NCBI GenBank assembly: GCA_021296065.1
Contig: JAGWBD010000002.1
Span: 1 to 64,000, forward strand
DNA length: 64,000 nt
Direction of reading: 5' to 3'
Source of the DNA: Anaerolineae bacterium
GTDB lineage: Bacteria; Chloroflexota; Anaerolineae; Aggregatilineales; Phototrophicaceae
Shown: positions 40,559 to 49,670 of the stretch, one piece after another
Layout of the letters: each line of letters begins with the position of its first letter
Position numbering within the stretch: position 1 is the first letter of the stretch
Translations under genes and position numbers: made by a program
Notes under the pieces: model-generated
Database searches by the model: none
Told to the model about the DNA's origin: nothing
Seen by the model: only the letters and a program-made list of their open reading frames with translations

Positions 40559-42075
40559 GCCTGCGCTGGAGCGTGTATCTCGATCACGACGACGACGGCC
40601 GCTTCGACGGCCCCGACGAAGACATCAGCCAGGCGGTGCTGGCGATTCGCTGGCGCCGCGGCATGGAAGGCCCCCACGACAGCGTCGCGCAGCCGGGTCA
40701 GGCGGAGGTCACCCTGCGCAACCGCGACGGTCGCTTCTCGCCGGAGCGCGGCGAACTGGCGCCGGGCCGTCTGCTGCAGATCCGTAGCCATGACGGCGCG
40801 CAGTCCCGCGTCCACTTCAGCGGCCACGTCGCCCGCGTCGAGCCGCAGGCCGGCGCCCACGGTGCGCGCCGCGCCCTGCTGATCGCGCAGGATGCCAGCG
40901 CGCAACTGGCCGCCTACCCCATTCGTCTGCCGCCCATGAACGCCCGCCACGCGGACGAGATCATCGCGCGCTGCCTCGACGCCGTGCCCCTGCGTCGCGC
41001 GCGCCTGCAGGGCACCTGGCTGCTGGGGCAGGCCAGTCACAGCGAACTGGGAAGCAACACGCGCCTGGCCCCGCTCAACATCCGCCGTCATCCGGGGCGC
41101 GACCCGGACCGGCTGGCCCGCGTCGGCGATACCTGGTTGGCGGGAATCCCGGCTTTGGCGGCCATCGCCGAAGTCTGCGCCGCCGTGCGCGGCCGCTTCC
41201 ATATCGACCACGAGGGACAGGCCGTCTACCTCAGCCGCCATCACCTGCTGCAACACATCGAGGCGCAGGCCAGCTTCCGCGATGACATGCAGGGCCTGCG
41301 TTACAGCTGGGCCGACGAGCGCGTCAGTCAGGTCGAGGTGCTGCTGACGCCACGACGGCAGGGCCCGCCCGACACGGTGGTCTGGACCCTGCTGCAGTCG
41401 CTGCCCGTCCTGCGCTCACAGCGGGTGTTACTGCGTTTTCGCGACGAATACGGCCAGCCCTGCGCCGCGCTGGACCTGATGGCGCCGGCCGCCGGGCGCG
41501 ACTGGCGCGCCAACGCCAGCCCCGACGGCAGCGGCGCGGAGCTCACGGCGCGAGTGACACTGCTGCTGCGCGAGGTCGGCATCAGCGCGGCGCTGCTGGA
41601 GATACGCAACAGCGCCCGCGTGACCGCCTGGCTGCAGACCGGCGCGCGCTTGCGCGGCACGCCACTCTACCGAGGCGATCCGCTGTTGGTGACTCAACGC
41701 AGCCTGGGCAGCCAGAACCGCCATGGCCCGGCCACGCTGCGCCTCGACCTGCCCGCGCTCGACTCGCTGACCCAGGCCCGCTCCCTCGCCCGCTTTGAAC
41801 TGGCCCGCCGCCAGGCGCCGCGCGGATTCGTTCACAGCATGCAGCTGGAAGGCGCGGCGCAGGTGCGGCCGGCCCTGGCGCGGCGACTCTTCGATCGCAT
41901 CCGCATCGGCGAAACGCAGACCGGCCACCAGGACGACTACTTCATCATCGGCGAGGCGTTCGAGGTCTCGCCGGACAGCCGCCCGCGCCTTAGCTGGCGC
42001 CTGGAGAGCGCCGGCAAGCCCTTCTGGTCGCTCGGCCGGCGCCGTCTCAACCGCGACGCCGTGCTGGCCTGGTAA
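40555..42075 (+). CDS. Phage tail/baseplate-like protein
   Basis: This 506-residue protein begins with a beta-rich module common at the N-terminus of phage tail proteins in this kind of genome: 'LRWSVYLDHDDDGRFDGPDE', then 'VLAIRWRRGMEG' and 'GQAEVTLRNRDGRFSPERGE'. The middle has domain features of tail hub/gpD-like proteins ('HADEIIARCLDAVPL', 'FHIDHEGQAVYLSRHHLLQH'), and the C-terminus returns to beta structure with 'DDYFIIGEAFEVSPDSRPRL'. The start ATG overlaps the previous stop. It likely forms part of the tail tip; the exact role is inferred. The protein is Arg-rich and GC-rich like the host. Confidence 0.7.
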   Translation: MSLRWSVYLDHDDDGRFDGPDEDISQAVLAIRWRRGMEGPHDSVAQPGQAEVTLRNRDGRFSPERGELAPGRLLQIRSHDGAQSRVHFSGHVARVEPQAGAHGARRALLIAQDASAQLAAYPIRLPPMNARHADEIIARCLDAVPLRRARLQGTWLLGQASHSELGSNTRLAPLNIRRHPGRDPDRLARVGDTWLAGIPALAAIAEVCAAVRGRFHIDHEGQAVYLSRHHLLQHIEAQASFRDDMQGLRYSWADERVSQVEVLLTPRRQGPPDTVVWTLLQSLPVLRSQRVLLRFRDEYGQPCAALDLMAPAAGRDWRANASPDGSGAELTARVTLLLREVGISAALLEIRNSARVTAWLQTGARLRGTPLYRGDPLLVTQRSLGSQNRHGPATLRLDLPALDSLTQARSLARFELARRQAPRGFVHSMQLEGAAQVRPALARRLFDRIRIGETQTGHQDDYFIIGEAFEVSPDSRPRLSWRLESAGKPFWSLGRRRLNRDAVLAW

Positions 42076-42111
42076 CCCCATCCACCCCGTTCATCGAATA
42101 CAGGAGCAACC

Positions 42112-42636
42112 ATGACCCCCACCTGGCACACACCGCTCACCTGGCAGGTCGATCAACTGGTGACCGAGGCCGACCTCAACGGCCAGTTGCGCGACAACCT
42201 GACCTTTCTGAAAGACCCGCCCACCGCCTTCGTGCGCCTCGACGAGGAAGCGGACTACACCACCAGCAGCGACGAGTTCGTCGACGTCGACCGCGAGCGC
42301 CTGGCCCTGAAGCTGACCACGGCCGGTGGCGATCTACTGGTCGTTTACTTCGGCATGCTGTTCAATGGCTTCAGCGGCGGCGGCGTGGCCCTCGACGTCG
42401 CGCTGGATGGCAGGCGCGTCGGCAGGGACGACGGCCTGTTGATCGGGGGCATCTCGGACCGCAGCTGGACGTCGGTCAGTTTTACGGCGCTGGTGCGCGA
42501 CCTGGCCGCGGGGTCGCACCAGCTTTACCTGCAATGGAAACGCACGAAACAAACCGGCGTCGCGCAAATGCTGGCGGGCGCCGGCACCCTCAACCTTGAC
42601 GTTCATCCCCAGTTCTGGGCGCGGGAGATCAGCTGA
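42112..42636 (+). CDS. Phage tail-associated protein
   Basis: This 174-residue protein opens with 'WHTPLTWQVDQLVTEADLNG' and 'QLRDNLTFLKDPP', a leader pattern seen in tail-fibre-like proteins of prophage regions. After it comes a beta-sandwich-like domain (residues ~50-170; 'LLVVYFGMLFNGFSGGGVAL', 'RSWTSVSFTALVRDLAAGSH'). It may decorate the tail or bind a receptor. The ATG follows 'caggagcaacc'. It is separated from the upstream tail gene by 36 bp and from the next gene by one base, so all are one operon. Confidence 0.65.
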   Translation: MTPTWHTPLTWQVDQLVTEADLNGQLRDNLTFLKDPPTAFVRLDEEADYTTSSDEFVDVDRERLALKLTTAGGDLLVVYFGMLFNGFSGGGVALDVALDGRRVGRDDGLLIGGISDRSWTSVSFTALVRDLAAGSHQLYLQWKRTKQTGVAQMLAGAGTLNLDVHPQFWAREIS

Positions 42637-42637
42637 C

Positions 42638-43027
42638 ATGCGCGAGATCGTCATCAGCAACATGCAGGGCGTGAACGTGGAGGCCCTCGACGCCAGCCTG
42701 CGCGCCCTGCCCGACGCGGCGGTGAAGGGCATCAGCCTGCGCCGCGGCAGCGTCATCGTGCACCTCGGCGCGGACGCCGACGACAAACAGGCCGTCGCCA
42801 TTCGCAGCCTCGTCAGCGGCCATGACCCAAAGCAACCGAGCGCGGCGCAGCGGGCGCAGAAAACGCGCGAAGCGCAGATCAGGACGGCGCACGACGATGC
42901 AAAAGCGGCGCGTCAGGCGGTGGCCGACGCCACGACCCTCACGGAGCAGGTGACCCTGCTGACGCGCCGCATCGACTGGCTTGAGCAACTGCTGGAGGCC
43001 CTGGTCGCCGGCGAGAAGTCCCTTTAG
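42638..43027 (+). CDS. Small phage-operon protein with C-terminal coiled coil
   Basis: This is a 129-residue protein. The N-terminal part ('EIVISNMQGVNVEALDASLR') looks like a small alpha/beta fold ('VKGISLRRGSVIVHLGADAD'), followed by a long charged helix (AQRAQKTREAQIRTAHDDAK). The helix ends in a Leu heptad pattern, 'LTEQVTLLTRRIDWLEQLLE', probably a coiled coil. No family was recognised. It begins one base after the preceding tail gene and is the last gene of the phage tail block; a GC-rich hairpin follows. Confidence 0.65.
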   Translation: MREIVISNMQGVNVEALDASLRALPDAAVKGISLRRGSVIVHLGADADDKQAVAIRSLVSGHDPKQPSAAQRAQKTREAQIRTAHDDAKAARQAVADATTLTEQVTLLTRRIDWLEQLLEALVAGEKSL

Positions 43028-43045
43028 GCCGCAACAACCATCATC

Positions 43046-43072
43046 CCGGCCCCGTCACACTGACGGGGCCGG
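43046..43072. terminator. Hairpin at the convergence of tail operon and giant gene
   Basis: CCGGCCCCGTC (43046-43056) and GACGGGGCCGG (43062-43072) form a perfect 11-bp stem with loop ACACT. It includes the stop codon of the minus-strand giant gene and lies 19 bp past the last tail-gene stop. There is no U-tract on either strand. Confidence 0.55.
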
Positions 43073-46000
43073 CCCTGACGCCCGGTCGCAGGTGACGCTG
43101 ACCGCGTAGTAGCCCGGCCCGCTCATGCGCCAGGTCAGGCTGCTGGAGTCGTCATCCAGCCCCAGATCAAAACGATACAGGCCGTTGCGCCAGTCGGTGC
43201 GCGGCGAATAACTCTGCACGATCAGCGACTCGCCCGTTTCGATGACATCCTCGTACATCTCATCGACCGGCAGCGGCCCCTCTGCGTCCGGCAGCCAGAC
43301 CTCGACCTCCACGAAGTCCCGTTCCGAACCGCCCCGCGTGATCCACAGGTCCTTCCAGTCCACCTGTTCCGGCGGGAACTCCAGCACCAGCAGCGTGCAG
43401 CCGGTCGCCTCGTCCTTATGGAGCGCGCCGGTCCGCACGTCGGCGTCGGCTTCAAGCGGCGTGGGCGTCGGCGTCAGGGTGGGCGTGGGCGTGGGGCTGG
43501 GCGTCCAGGTGAGCGTGGCGGTGGGCGTCACCGTGGCGGGCGGCACAGACCGGTCGCAGGAAATGTAAATCACCTGATCGCCGCCGCGCTTCAGGTCCCA
43601 GAAAACTTCACTGACCCTGCCATCCAGCTCGATCTGCAGACGATACATCCCGTCGGGCCAGCTGCCGAAGTTGCGGTAGATCTGCCAGACGAAGGGCTCG
43701 CCTGAATCGTCGAAGGTCTCGTTGCGCCGACTGGAATACTCGTAGGGTTGACTGTCGCCGGGGCGGTAGACCCAGGCCTCCACCTCTTCCTGCCTGCTGT
43801 CCGTAAACACCAGATGAAAGTGCCCGTCCAGACCTTCATGGTCGAGGAACAGATCACAACCGGTAATGAAGTCGCGCAGGTTTTCCCCCCGGCCCAGCAC
43901 CCTGGCCCGGGTGGGAACGGGCGTGCGCGTTGGTGAAGACGTGGCTGTGGCGGTCGGGCTGGGCGTGGGCATGGCCGTCGGGGTCAGGGTCGCCACGGGC
44001 AATTGATTCTCGTCCGTGTTGCAGAAGACGTAAATGAGCTGGTCGCCGCCGCGCTCAAGTTCCCAGAGCCCCTGGGTGGTCCTGCCGTCCAGCTCGATTT
44101 CGAGGCGATACAGCCCGTCGATCCAGGGAGACGTCACCGAGTAGTATTGCCAGATGAATGGCTCGTCGGATTCGGCGAAGACGTCATCAATGCGGTCCGT
44201 GTGACGCAGCGGCGCGTCGGAGCCGGGGCGGTAGACCCGGGCCTCGATGTCCTCGTACCTGTCTCCCGCCAGCGCCAGGTTCAGATCGCCATCCAGGGCA
44301 TCCGGATCGACAATAATGTCGCAGCCAGTGTGGTCATCCCGATAGATCACGTCCGTCTCCAGCACCCTGGGCGGCGTGGGCTCGACGGAGACCTGCGCCT
44401 CATCCCGGCCGGCCCCCTGTCTGTCCGGGGACGGGGCCGACCCGGTCAGATTGAGGTCAGGCGCGTCACAAAGAACCGTGATGATCTGGTCGCCCGCGTT
44501 TTCGAGTTGCCAGTCGAAGCGGCTGCTCTTGCCATCCAGGCTGATTTCAAGCTGCCAGGTCCCGTCCCGCCAGGTGTCGTCGGTCTTGTAGTACTGCCAG
44601 TCAAGCGGCAGGTCCGCTTCCTCAATGTCGTCCCGGAAGCGGCCGGAAAAGGGGACCTGCGAACTTTCGCCAGGGCGGTAAACCCTGACGACCACGTCTT
44701 CCGGTCTGGGTGAGGTAATCCAGATGTTCAGGTCGCCATCCAGCGTTCTGTCGGAGACCAGGATTTCACAGCCCGTGTGGTCATCACGCCAGGCCACGTC
44801 CGTCTCCAGCAACCTGGGCGACGCAGCGGCGGGCGCGGGCGTGGCAGGGGTCGCAGGAATGGCGCGGGTCTCTTCGCAAATGATCAGGAAGAACTGGTCC
44901 GTCGGAAATTCCATGCGCCAGGCGTAGGCGCTGATGCGGCCATCCAGTTCCACCTCCAGACGGTAAAGCCCCCAGGGCCAGTCCAGGTCGGCGCTGTAGT
45001 TTTGCCTGATGATGGGCGGTTCACCCTCAACCAGGTATCTTTCGACACGGTCGCTGAAGGGCAACGCCTGCCCGGCGCCAGGGCGAAAGAGCCTGACCTC
45101 GACCTCGGCCCGGCGCTCACCCGAGAGCACCACGTCAAGGTCCTGGCCCGGGCTTTCCGGGGCGAGGCGCACCAGGCAGCCGTTTTGTGCGTCGCGAAGC
45201 GTGTCCCCGACTTCCATAACAATGGCGGGGGTGGGGTCGGCTGTGACGCCCGCCGCCGGGACCTGGGAGATTTGCGTGGCTGCCGCCGAAATCGGCCCTG
45301 GGCCGGTCTCACTGTCGAGCGTTTCCGGATCGTTGCAAATGATAAAGATGGCCGTTCCGCCGGACCGGGCCGGAACCCACTCCACCAGGTTGGACCTGCC
45401 GTCCAGTTCGATCAACAGACGGTAGGGCTCGCCTGCGCTGACCAGAACGCCCTGATAGACGTGCTCGATCATGGTGCCGTCGGACTCTTCGAGACTGATC
45501 GTCGAGCGATCGGAATACGTCAGGGGTTCACTCGCTCCGGGCGCAAAAAAGTCAAAGCGGACATCCTCATGGCGCTCGCCTCCCACCATGATGTGCAGCA
45601 CGTCAAACAGTTGCCGGGCGCCGAGCAGGACCGTGCAGCCGGTCCTTTCGTCCAGAATCATGCTGGTGTCTTCAAGCACCATGTCCGGCGCGCGCGTCGT
45701 CAGCCAGCCGGCCAGCCAGACCGGTTCGCCGTTCACCAGCGCCTGATACCAGTCGCCCTCGACGGCGTAGACCGGCAGGTTTGTCCCTCCCGCCACCTGG
45801 CCGACCCGCTCACAATCCGCGCTGGCGCAGGCGCGCAGGTTCAGGGTGTTGTTCGTGACCGCCTGGAACAGGGGAGCACCCTGACCGGGTTCTTCGGCAT
45901 CCGGCACCCTGGGCGGGGTGGGCGTGGGGCCGACTGTGACCTCCGCACGCTCCTGCCCGGGCGGGTCCTCGTCGCAGAGGATGAGAAGCGACTGGTCGCG

Positions 46001-47839
46001 CGGCGCTTCCATGTGCCAGACAAATTCGCTGACCTGACCCTCCAGTTCCAGCTCCAGTCGGTAAAGCCCGGCCGGCCAGCCCTGGTCCGCGGCGTAAAAT
46101 TGCAGCAGGTAGGGCGCGTCGCTGTCCGTAAAAGTCCTGTTCAGACGCCCGTCAGACGTCCTGGGACGGATCTCGTCAGGTCCAAAGACCCTGACTGCGA
46201 GGTCCTCCTGGCGCTCACCCTGGAGCAGGAGATTCAGGTCATCGTCCACGCTCTCCGGGAAGAGCACGACGATGCAGCCGGTGATCGGATCATGGTGTGA
46301 CTCTTCCAGTTCCAGCATGACCGGCGCCTGATCCGACGCGGACTCGCCCGTCGGCGACTCATCGCAATCGACGAAGAGAAAGTATTTGCCCAGGGACTCC
46401 ATGTTCCAGACTAGGGCGCTGCCGCTTTCGCCAAGCTTCAGTTCGATGCTATAGAGGCCCGGCCGCCAGTTCAAATCGCTGGCATAGGTTTGGGCGATGT
46501 ACGCTTCGCCATCGTCGAACTGGCCGACTTGTTTCTCAGGCTCCGCCATCAGAGCCGTATCGTCGTCGGGAAGAAACAGCTCGACCCGGACCTCGCGTCG
46601 CTGTTCCCCGATGTAAATGACCTCGAAACCCGCCTGCTCCTCTCCCGCGGTCGCGACGAGGTTGCAGCCAGTTTCCCGGTCGCGGTAAATCTCTCCGGTC
46701 AAGAGCAATTGTGGCGGCGCATCGCCGGTCACGAGCGTGTCGGCAAGACGCTCACATTCGACGAGCAGCGCATACCTGCCCGGACTTTCCATTTCCCAGC
46801 CAAATACACTGCTGACTTCGCCCAGGTTCAGTTCGATGCGATAGAGACCGGCACGCCAGTTCGCGTCGCGGGAATAAAACAGGGCTACGTGCGCTTCGCC
46901 CTCGTCAGGTTGATCTTCCTCTTTCTCACGCTCGGGCTGCAGCGCTGTTTCTTCTCCGGGTAGAAACAGGTAAACCCGGGCCTCCCGCCGCCTTTCCCCG
47001 AGCAGCAGGACATCCAGACCCGCTTGCCCCTGCAGTGCGGACAGAAAGAGGTTGCAGCCGGTTTCCTGGTCGCGGTAAATCTGTTCGGCCACCAGCATCC
47101 GTACCGGAGCCTCGCCGGTCACAGACGCGGCGGCGGGTCGTTCGCAATCGACGAGCAGCGAGTATTCGCCCGGGCCAGGCATTTCCCATTCAAATTCACT
47201 ACTGAGTTCGCCCAGGCCCAATGCAAAGCGATAGCGGCCCGCGGGCCAGCGCAGGCTTGCCGGCCAGGTGCGGACAGTGACGGGATTGCCCATCACGTCC
47301 GTAAGGGACTCCCGGCTGTCCGCCAGCGGCAGGGCGCTGGCGGCGCCAGGCAGGAAAACGTCCACGCGCACCTCGCGTCGGCCGTCTCCCGCCAGCAATA
47401 GCGCAAGGTCGCCGGCCTCGTCGGCCACCTTGCCCACGAGAAGCTTGCAGCCGGTGACGGGTTCCTCCCAGGTCTCGCCCATCGCCAGCAATTTGACGCG
47501 AGTCGGCGTCGGGTCCGTCGCAGGCAGACGCGTCGTCAGCCAGCCGGCCAGCCACACCGGTTCCCCGTCCACCAGCACCTGGTACCAGTCCCCCTCAACG
47601 GCGAGGACCGGCAGTTCCGTCCCGCCGGCCACCTGGCCGACCCGGGCGCAGTCCGTGCTGCCACAGGCGCGCAGGTTCAGGGTGTCATTGGTGACCACGC
47701 GAAACAGGGCGTCATCCTGGGCGCTGACCGCAATTGCCAGCAGCAGTCCGGTCGCGAACAGCAGGACCAGCAAAGGAATCTTTATCCTGCGGCCTGTGGG
47801 CGCTGCAGCTGGTGTAATGTGCCTGGATGCTTGCTTCAT
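43055..47839 (-). CDS. Giant secreted protein: two SH3 domains and ten Cys-paired repeats
   Basis: This is a 1594-residue exported protein. After a signal segment ('IPLLVLLFATGLLLAIAVSA') come two bacterial SH3 domains, one at the N-terminus and one in the middle ('NDTLNLRACGSTDCARVGQV' and the near-copy 'NNTLNLRACASADCERVGQV'). Around them are ten repeats of about 100-130 residues. Each opens with D-x2-T/N-G-C ('YRDRETGCNL', 'WRDDHTGCEI', 'LRDAQNGCLV'), contains a 'VxLFxPG' strand and a 'W..GLYR.EL.L.G..S.F.W' motif, and ends in a second Cys ('VDCERP', 'ILCDED', 'VTCDRA'). The C-terminal linkers are TPTP-rich. The repeat family was not recognised. ATG at 47839 overlaps the sulfatase-like stop (ATGA). 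Confidence 0.82.
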   Translation of the reverse strand: MKQASRHITPAAAPTGRRIKIPLLVLLFATGLLLAIAVSAQDDALFRVVTNDTLNLRACGSTDCARVGQVAGGTELPVLAVEGDWYQVLVDGEPVWLAGWLTTRLPATDPTPTRVKLLAMGETWEEPVTGCKLLVGKVADEAGDLALLLAGDGRREVRVDVFLPGAASALPLADSRESLTDVMGNPVTVRTWPASLRWPAGRYRFALGLGELSSEFEWEMPGPGEYSLLVDCERPAAASVTGEAPVRMLVAEQIYRDQETGCNLFLSALQGQAGLDVLLLGERRREARVYLFLPGEETALQPEREKEEDQPDEGEAHVALFYSRDANWRAGLYRIELNLGEVSSVFGWEMESPGRYALLVECERLADTLVTGDAPPQLLLTGEIYRDRETGCNLVATAGEEQAGFEVIYIGEQRREVRVELFLPDDDTALMAEPEKQVGQFDDGEAYIAQTYASDLNWRPGLYSIELKLGESGSALVWNMESLGKYFLFVDCDESPTGESASDQAPVMLELEESHHDPITGCIVVLFPESVDDDLNLLLQGERQEDLAVRVFGPDEIRPRTSDGRLNRTFTDSDAPYLLQFYAADQGWPAGLYRLELELEGQVSEFVWHMEAPRDQSLLILCDEDPPGQERAEVTVGPTPTPPRVPDAEEPGQGAPLFQAVTNNTLNLRACASADCERVGQVAGGTNLPVYAVEGDWYQALVNGEPVWLAGWLTTRAPDMVLEDTSMILDERTGCTVLLGARQLFDVLHIMVGGERHEDVRFDFFAPGASEPLTYSDRSTISLEESDGTMIEHVYQGVLVSAGEPYRLLIELDGRSNLVEWVPARSGGTAIFIICNDPETLDSETGPGPISAAATQISQVPAAGVTADPTPAIVMEVGDTLRDAQNGCLVRLAPESPGQDLDVVLSGERRAEVEVRLFRPGAGQALPFSDRVERYLVEGEPPIIRQNYSADLDWPWGLYRLEVELDGRISAYAWRMEFPTDQFFLIICEETRAIPATPATPAPAAASPRLLETDVAWRDDHTGCEILVSDRTLDGDLNIWITSPRPEDVVVRVYRPGESSQVPFSGRFRDDIEEADLPLDWQYYKTDDTWRDGTWQLEISLDGKSSRFDWQLENAGDQIITVLCDAPDLNLTGSAPSPDRQGAGRDEAQVSVEPTPPRVLETDVIYRDDHTGCDIIVDPDALDGDLNLALAGDRYEDIEARVYRPGSDAPLRHTDRIDDVFAESDEPFIWQYYSVTSPWIDGLYRLEIELDGRTTQGLWELERGGDQLIYVFCNTDENQLPVATLTPTAMPTPSPTATATSSPTRTPVPTRARVLGRGENLRDFITGCDLFLDHEGLDGHFHLVFTDSRQEEVEAWVYRPGDSQPYEYSSRRNETFDDSGEPFVWQIYRNFGSWPDGMYRLQIELDGRVSEVFWDLKRGGDQVIYISCDRSVPPATVTPTATLTWTPSPTPTPTLTPTPTPLEADADVRTGALHKDEATGCTLLVLEFPPEQVDWKDLWITRGGSERDFVEVEVWLPDAEGPLPVDEMYEDVIETGESLIVQSYSPRTDWRNGLYRFDLGLDDDSSSLTWRMSGPGYYAVSVTCDRASGPAPSV

Positions 47840-49347
47840 TCGATGTACCCCAGCGCTCGTAGTGTCCCCGCCACGCCGGCGTCTGGCTCCCACTCGCGCG
47901 TCGCCTGCTGCGTCGCGGGCAGGGCAGCCAGCATCTCCCGCCGCAGACGCTGCGCCAGTCCCGGCTGCTGCGGCGCCAGGTTGCGCCATTCGAAGGGATC
48001 CTGCTGCGTGTCGTAAAGCGCTTCCACCTCCTCGCCGCAGAGCAGCAGCCGATGGCGCCCGCTGACCATGGCGCGACGCGGTTGCGCCAGACGCTTGCGC
48101 GCCAGCAAGCCCGGGTGGCGCTGTCGCAAAAGTGCCAGCAACGTCTCGGGGGGCCAGGCCTCGCTGAAGACCCGGTCCGCGTCATCCTGTCCCTGCGCCG
48201 CCGTCGCCAGGTCCAGACGCGCCACGTCGGCGTCCGGCGCGGCCGCGTCCATTGGCGCGTCCAGGCCGGCAGTTGCCAGCGTTGTATGGAAGACGCGGCG
48301 CGTGGAGACGGGTGTGTTCACGCGCTGGCCGGCGGGGAAGCGCCCTGCGGGGTCATACACCAGCAGCGGCACCTGCACCAGCTCCTGTGGCACCCCGAAG
48401 CCGTGGCCCATGAAACCGTGCTCGCCGTGGGTCTCGCCGTGGTCCGCGACGACGATGATCTGGGTATCGGCCAGCGCGCCCATACGCTCCAGCGTCTGGA
48501 ACAGGCGCGCCAGTTGTGCATCCTGCTGCAGGATTTCGGCGTCGTAGGCATCCAGCAGCGCCTGGCGCTCGTCCGCCGTCAGCATTGGCTCCGGCGGCAG
48601 GGTCCAGCGCGCGGCGCGGGCGTTGAAGCGGCGCACAAACCGCCGCGCCTGCGGCCCGTGGTCGGGCGCGATGCGTTGCAGGGCTTCCCGCCGCGGACGC
48701 CAGGGCAAATGGGCGCCCATCAGGTTGAGAAAGATGAAGTGGCGCGCGTCCGCGTCCCCGGCGCGTTGCTGGCGAAACCAGTCGCAGAGGTCTTCGATGG
48801 AGCTGGCGCCATCGCCCCTGAAGCGAATCAGCCGGGTCCACAGGGGCGCCAGACGCGGGCGCATGGCGGCGCGAAAAAGCAGGTTCGAGCGGGCGCCCCG
48901 CTGCTGGACGGGTTGCATGAGGCGCCCCCAGGCCCTGCCCTGCGCGCGTACGCGCAGGGCCGGTCGGCAGCGAGCGACGCCGGCGTAACTGAAGAACTGC
49001 GTGAAGCCGCGCTGCAGGCCGCAATCCAGCGCGGCCAGCAGGGGATTGTTGCAGAAAGCTGTCGTCTGCCAGCCGGCGGTCTGCAGGATTTCCGCAAGCG
49101 TCGCGTGTCGCAGCCCCAGGCGGTCGTTCACCTGGCTGAGCTGATGGACGGAGGGATAACGGCCGGTGAAGAGCGAGGCGTGCGCCGGCAGGGTCCACTG
49201 CGCCGGCGACCAGGCGCGGCCGAAAAGTGCAGCGCGGCCGGCGAAGTCGTTGAGCGCCGGCGCGGTCGGTCGTTGGTAGCCGTAGGTGGAAAGGTGATCG
49301 CGCCGCAGGGTGTCGAGGACGACGAGCAGGATGTGGCGCGCGCTCAT
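47836..49347 (-). CDS. Sulfatase-like hydrolase of the alkaline phosphatase superfamily
   Basis: This 503-residue enzyme has the sulfatase fold. It starts 'HILLVVLDTLRRDHLSTYGY' (metal Asp12) and has the metal-binding 'IIVVADHGETHGEHGFMGHG' and a late 'ALYDTQQDPFEWRNLAPQ'. The nucleophile motif reads T52-L-P-A-H56 in 'QWTLPAHASLFTG', not C/S-x-P-x-R. A formylglycine cannot be made there, and Thr probably acts directly, as in phosphodiesterases and phosphoethanolamine-transferase-like members. No signal peptide is visible. The ATG at 49347 begins at the fold start. It is translationally coupled to the giant secreted protein downstream, which suggests a shared surface role. Confidence 0.88.
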   Translation of the reverse strand: MSARHILLVVLDTLRRDHLSTYGYQRPTAPALNDFAGRAALFGRAWSPAQWTLPAHASLFTGRYPSVHQLSQVNDRLGLRHATLAEILQTAGWQTTAFCNNPLLAALDCGLQRGFTQFFSYAGVARCRPALRVRAQGRAWGRLMQPVQQRGARSNLLFRAAMRPRLAPLWTRLIRFRGDGASSIEDLCDWFRQQRAGDADARHFIFLNLMGAHLPWRPRREALQRIAPDHGPQARRFVRRFNARAARWTLPPEPMLTADERQALLDAYDAEILQQDAQLARLFQTLERMGALADTQIIVVADHGETHGEHGFMGHGFGVPQELVQVPLLVYDPAGRFPAGQRVNTPVSTRRVFHTTLATAGLDAPMDAAAPDADVARLDLATAAQGQDDADRVFSEAWPPETLLALLRQRHPGLLARKRLAQPRRAMVSGRHRLLLCGEEVEALYDTQQDPFEWRNLAPQQPGLAQRLRREMLAALPATQQATREWEPDAGVAGTLRALGYIE

Positions 49348-49477
49348 TGAACAATCCGCCTGGTCATGGTGTATCGGCGATGCATACCCTGTCGCCATGC
49401 ATTGCCGTCAGATCAGTGAGAAGGAACCTTGTTTCCATGCTGCTCCCTCATGACAGGTACACGATTCTCGTGTCCGG

Positions 49478-49670
49478 TCAGTGCTCTTCAATGTGATCCG
49501 CCAGCAGCCAGGCCAGGTCATCGCCATGCGCGAAGCGGCTCAATTGCGAACCCGGTCGACGACGCGTATCCAGCACCTTTGTGATGCCATGTTCTCGCAG
49601 CAAGCCAAAGAACCCGGCCGCCGTCTTTTGTGTGAAACCGATGGTGCAAATGGTCGACAGGTTGTGGCAT
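49478..49670 (-). pseudogene. Truncated N-terminal DUF488-like fragment
   Basis: The frame encodes 'STICTIGFTQKTAAGFFGLL' and 'LDTRRRPGSQLSRFAHGDDL', the N-terminal half of a DUF488 protein (TIGFT; D-x-R; S-Q-L-x-x-F). It stops after about 65 residues, so the C-terminal CxE...CHR half is missing. No in-frame ATG precedes it: the ATG at 49670, adjacent to the upstream TAA, is out of frame. Removing one C in 'aaATGCCACAAC' would restore M-H-N-L-S-T. A decayed gene is most likely, but a rare start codon or a base error is possible. Confidence 0.6.

Noticed and set aside
11488-43027. Intact prophage
   Set aside because: No integrase, att-like direct repeats, repressor, terminase, tape measure or lysis genes, and most genes in the interval are clearly cellular.
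43055-47839. Possible long DNA tandem repeat or CRISPR-like region
   Set aside because: The periodicity comes from the ten protein repeats of one open frame; nucleotide units are diverged and 300-390 bases long.
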